This document shows positions 62,448 to 64,000 of a DNA stretch of 64,000 bases, piece after piece. Source of the DNA: Vibrio alfacsensis (GTDB lineage: Bacteria; Pseudomonadota; Gammaproteobacteria; Enterobacterales; Vibrionaceae); NCBI RefSeq assembly GCF_003544875.1, contig NZ_CP032094.1, positions 992,001-1,056,000 of the forward strand, read 5' to 3'. The position numbers and the translations under genes were made by a program. The notes beneath the pieces were generated by a model. That model searched no databases and had not been told where the DNA came from. It was given only the letters and a program-made list of their open reading frames with translations. Position 1 is the first letter of the stretch. The number at the start of each line of letters is the position of its first letter.

Positions 62448-63905
62448 ATGCTTATTCAATTTCAGCAGCTTGCAGCAACACAAAATACCGCGACCCTGTC
62501 TATAGACCACTGGGATATCGAGCCTGGACAATCTTGGGCCATATTCAGCGCTGATGGAGAGATCGGTTCTATACTCGGCGATCTACTTTGTGATGAACTA
62601 AAGCCTATTTCAGGTGAAATCAAACTGAGTGGTTGTCAGGTAGCCCAGGTATCGCTTTCTGAGCAGCAGCGTCTTTTAGAAAGAGAAATCGAAAATGATG
62701 AGACAGATTTTTTAGATCGTATCGATCAAGGAAGCAGTGTTCATAAACTGATCATGGAAGTATGCCAAGATGACACCCTAACTGACGAATTGATTCATGA
62801 CCTCGACCTTTCACATCTTGTGAACAGTGGGTTTCGTGTATTATCCACCGGAGAAACGCGCCGAGTTATGCTGGCTCGCGCCCTTGCTTTAAAGCCAGAC
62901 TTGATACTGTTAGACAACCCTTTTACCGGGCTCGATATTCATCATCGAGTATCACTCGCGGCCTATCTGCACAAATTATCCAAATCAGTGCAAATGCTCG
63001 TGACTTTTTCACGCGAAACTGACATGCCAGATTGGATTGAAAACATCGCATTATTCAGTACGGGTAAGTTAGAAAGCGTAATGGATAGAAAACGTTGGGA
63101 TGCTCACCCTATTATTGCTCAAATCCAATCTCAATCGAACAAGCAAACGGAAGAAGTAATGACGTTGATTCGCCAACATCAGCATTCGACTCACTTCGAC
63201 AATCCGATTTTCGAAATCAAAAATGGTCGTGTCGAATACACCGACAAAACTATTTTCACCGATTTAAACTGGCGCATAGACAAGGGGCACCATTGGCAAG
63301 TAAAGGGCCCAAATGGCTGCGGTAAGAGCACCCTACTCGGATTGATATTTGGCGATCATCCCCAGTGTTATAGCAATGACATTCACATCTTTGGTAAAAA
63401 ACGCGGGACAGGTGAGTCGATATGGGAAATCAAACAACACATCGGCATGGTGTCATCGGCATTACATCTACAATATCGTGTCAATTGCAGCGCTTTGGAA
63501 GTGATAATCTCCGGGTTCTATGACTCAATCGGCCTCTACTCACAACCTACAAAAAAGGAAATCACGGTAGCGAAAGAGTGGTTGGCTATCTTACACATGG
63601 AACAATACGAGAAAACGCCTTTCAAACAACTTGAATACGGTCAGCAACGCCTATTACTGATCGCTCGGGCCATTGTAAAACAGCCAACATTGTTGATTCT
63701 TGATGAGCCTTATCAAGGCCTTGATTATCTTGGCCGTATTTTGGTTAAGAACACGCTTGAGCTAATCGCAAAAGAAAATTTAAGCCAATTGCTCTATGTT
63801 TCACATTATCAAGAAGATGGCTTAGAGAGCATTCAAAACTACTTGGAATTCACCTATTACGACGGTGGCAATTGTTATAAAGCCAAAATCGAGAAATCGC
63901 TTTAG
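62448..63905 (+). CDS. modF: ModF-like twin ABC ATPase
   Basis: 485 residues with two ABC cassettes in one chain and no membrane part. The first lacks a proper Walker A (SADGEIGSI) but keeps VLSTGETRRVMLARALAL and LILLDNPFTGLD. The second is complete: GPNGCGKSTLLG, QLEYGQQRLLLIARAI, LLILDEPYQGLD and SHYQED. Length and layout match E. coli ModF (490 residues), whose role near molybdate uptake is unclear. No mod genes are nearby. Confidence 0.82.
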   Translation: MLIQFQQLAATQNTATLSIDHWDIEPGQSWAIFSADGEIGSILGDLLCDELKPISGEIKLSGCQVAQVSLSEQQRLLEREIENDETDFLDRIDQGSSVHKLIMEVCQDDTLTDELIHDLDLSHLVNSGFRVLSTGETRRVMLARALALKPDLILLDNPFTGLDIHHRVSLAAYLHKLSKSVQMLVTFSRETDMPDWIENIALFSTGKLESVMDRKRWDAHPIIAQIQSQSNKQTEEVMTLIRQHQHSTHFDNPIFEIKNGRVEYTDKTIFTDLNWRIDKGHHWQVKGPNGCGKSTLLGLIFGDHPQCYSNDIHIFGKKRGTGESIWEIKQHIGMVSSALHLQYRVNCSALEVIISGFYDSIGLYSQPTKKEITVAKEWLAILHMEQYEKTPFKQLEYGQQRLLLIARAIVKQPTLLILDEPYQGLDYLGRILVKNTLELIAKENLSQLLYVSHYQEDGLESIQNYLEFTYYDGGNCYKAKIEKSL

Positions 63906-64000
63906 CTCGTCTTTTGAGCAAACGAGTTCTTAAATCCTGAATAGGGTTTGTATTAATATGCCACTTTCTCATTTTGTGAGAATATCTCATTCTAATTATT

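Overview
The window looks like a piece of a Vibrio chromosome from the Harveyi/parahaemolyticus group, probably the smaller chromosome. This rests on the Vibrio-like protein sequences, the artPJQM and liu/mms clusters, and a ure-nik-ureR locus in the arrangement known from urease-positive V. parahaemolyticus. No trh or tdh toxin gene and no transposase was found in the window.

Layout. 1-1278: 3' part of a DUF1800 lipoprotein gene. 1.4-4.4 kb: arginine ABC importer artP-artJ-artQ-artM. 4.7-7.5 kb: a SnoaL-like protein, an alpha/beta hydrolase and an Old Yellow Enzyme homologue. 7.6-20.6 kb: a divergent branched-chain amino acid catabolism region. A leftward operon (thiolase, mmsA, acyl-CoA dehydrogenase, enoyl-CoA hydratase, 3-hydroxyisobutyryl-CoA hydrolase, mmsB, SDR) handles valine. 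The rightward liuR-liuA-B-C-E handles leucine, and the expected liuD is not there. 20.6-26.7 kb: an EamA transporter, then a cytochrome c / cbb3-oxidase operon whose CcoP carries five haem-c sites. 26.8-30.3 kb: ackA and deaD, both leftward.

30.3-43.4 kb is an AT-rich accessory block. It holds small unknown genes, a complete urease cluster (ureDABCEFG, leftward), divergent nikABCDE for nickel uptake, and the AraC-type activator ureR. The parts fit one pathway: nickel import, metallocentre assembly and urea hydrolysis. 43.5-46.9 kb has a GltS-like carrier, an Rnk-like factor and a three-domain RidA fusion. 47.5-53 kb returns to housekeeping genes: rnb, an AraC regulator, DUF3024, a PstS-like binding protein and a MaoC-like hydratase. 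tRNA-Ser(TGA) at 53.0 kb is followed by an integrase remnant, a decayed hlyD fragment, a NylB/class C-type serine hydrolase and a DUF2955/HlyD membrane pair. The window ends with a GNAT protein, a 33-residue membrane peptide, a GGDEF cyclase, an NCS2 purine permease and a ModF-like ABC protein.

Many genes between about 24 and 57 kb are broken by single-base indels, mostly one base missing from a run of identical bases. When the runs are restored, full-length family-typical proteins result (mmsA, ccoO, ccoP, ackA, deaD, ureG/E/C/B, nikB/C/D, ureR, gltS-like, ridA, rnb, hlyD). I read these mainly as sequencing or assembly errors. Each such gene is annotated as one locus with its breaks described.
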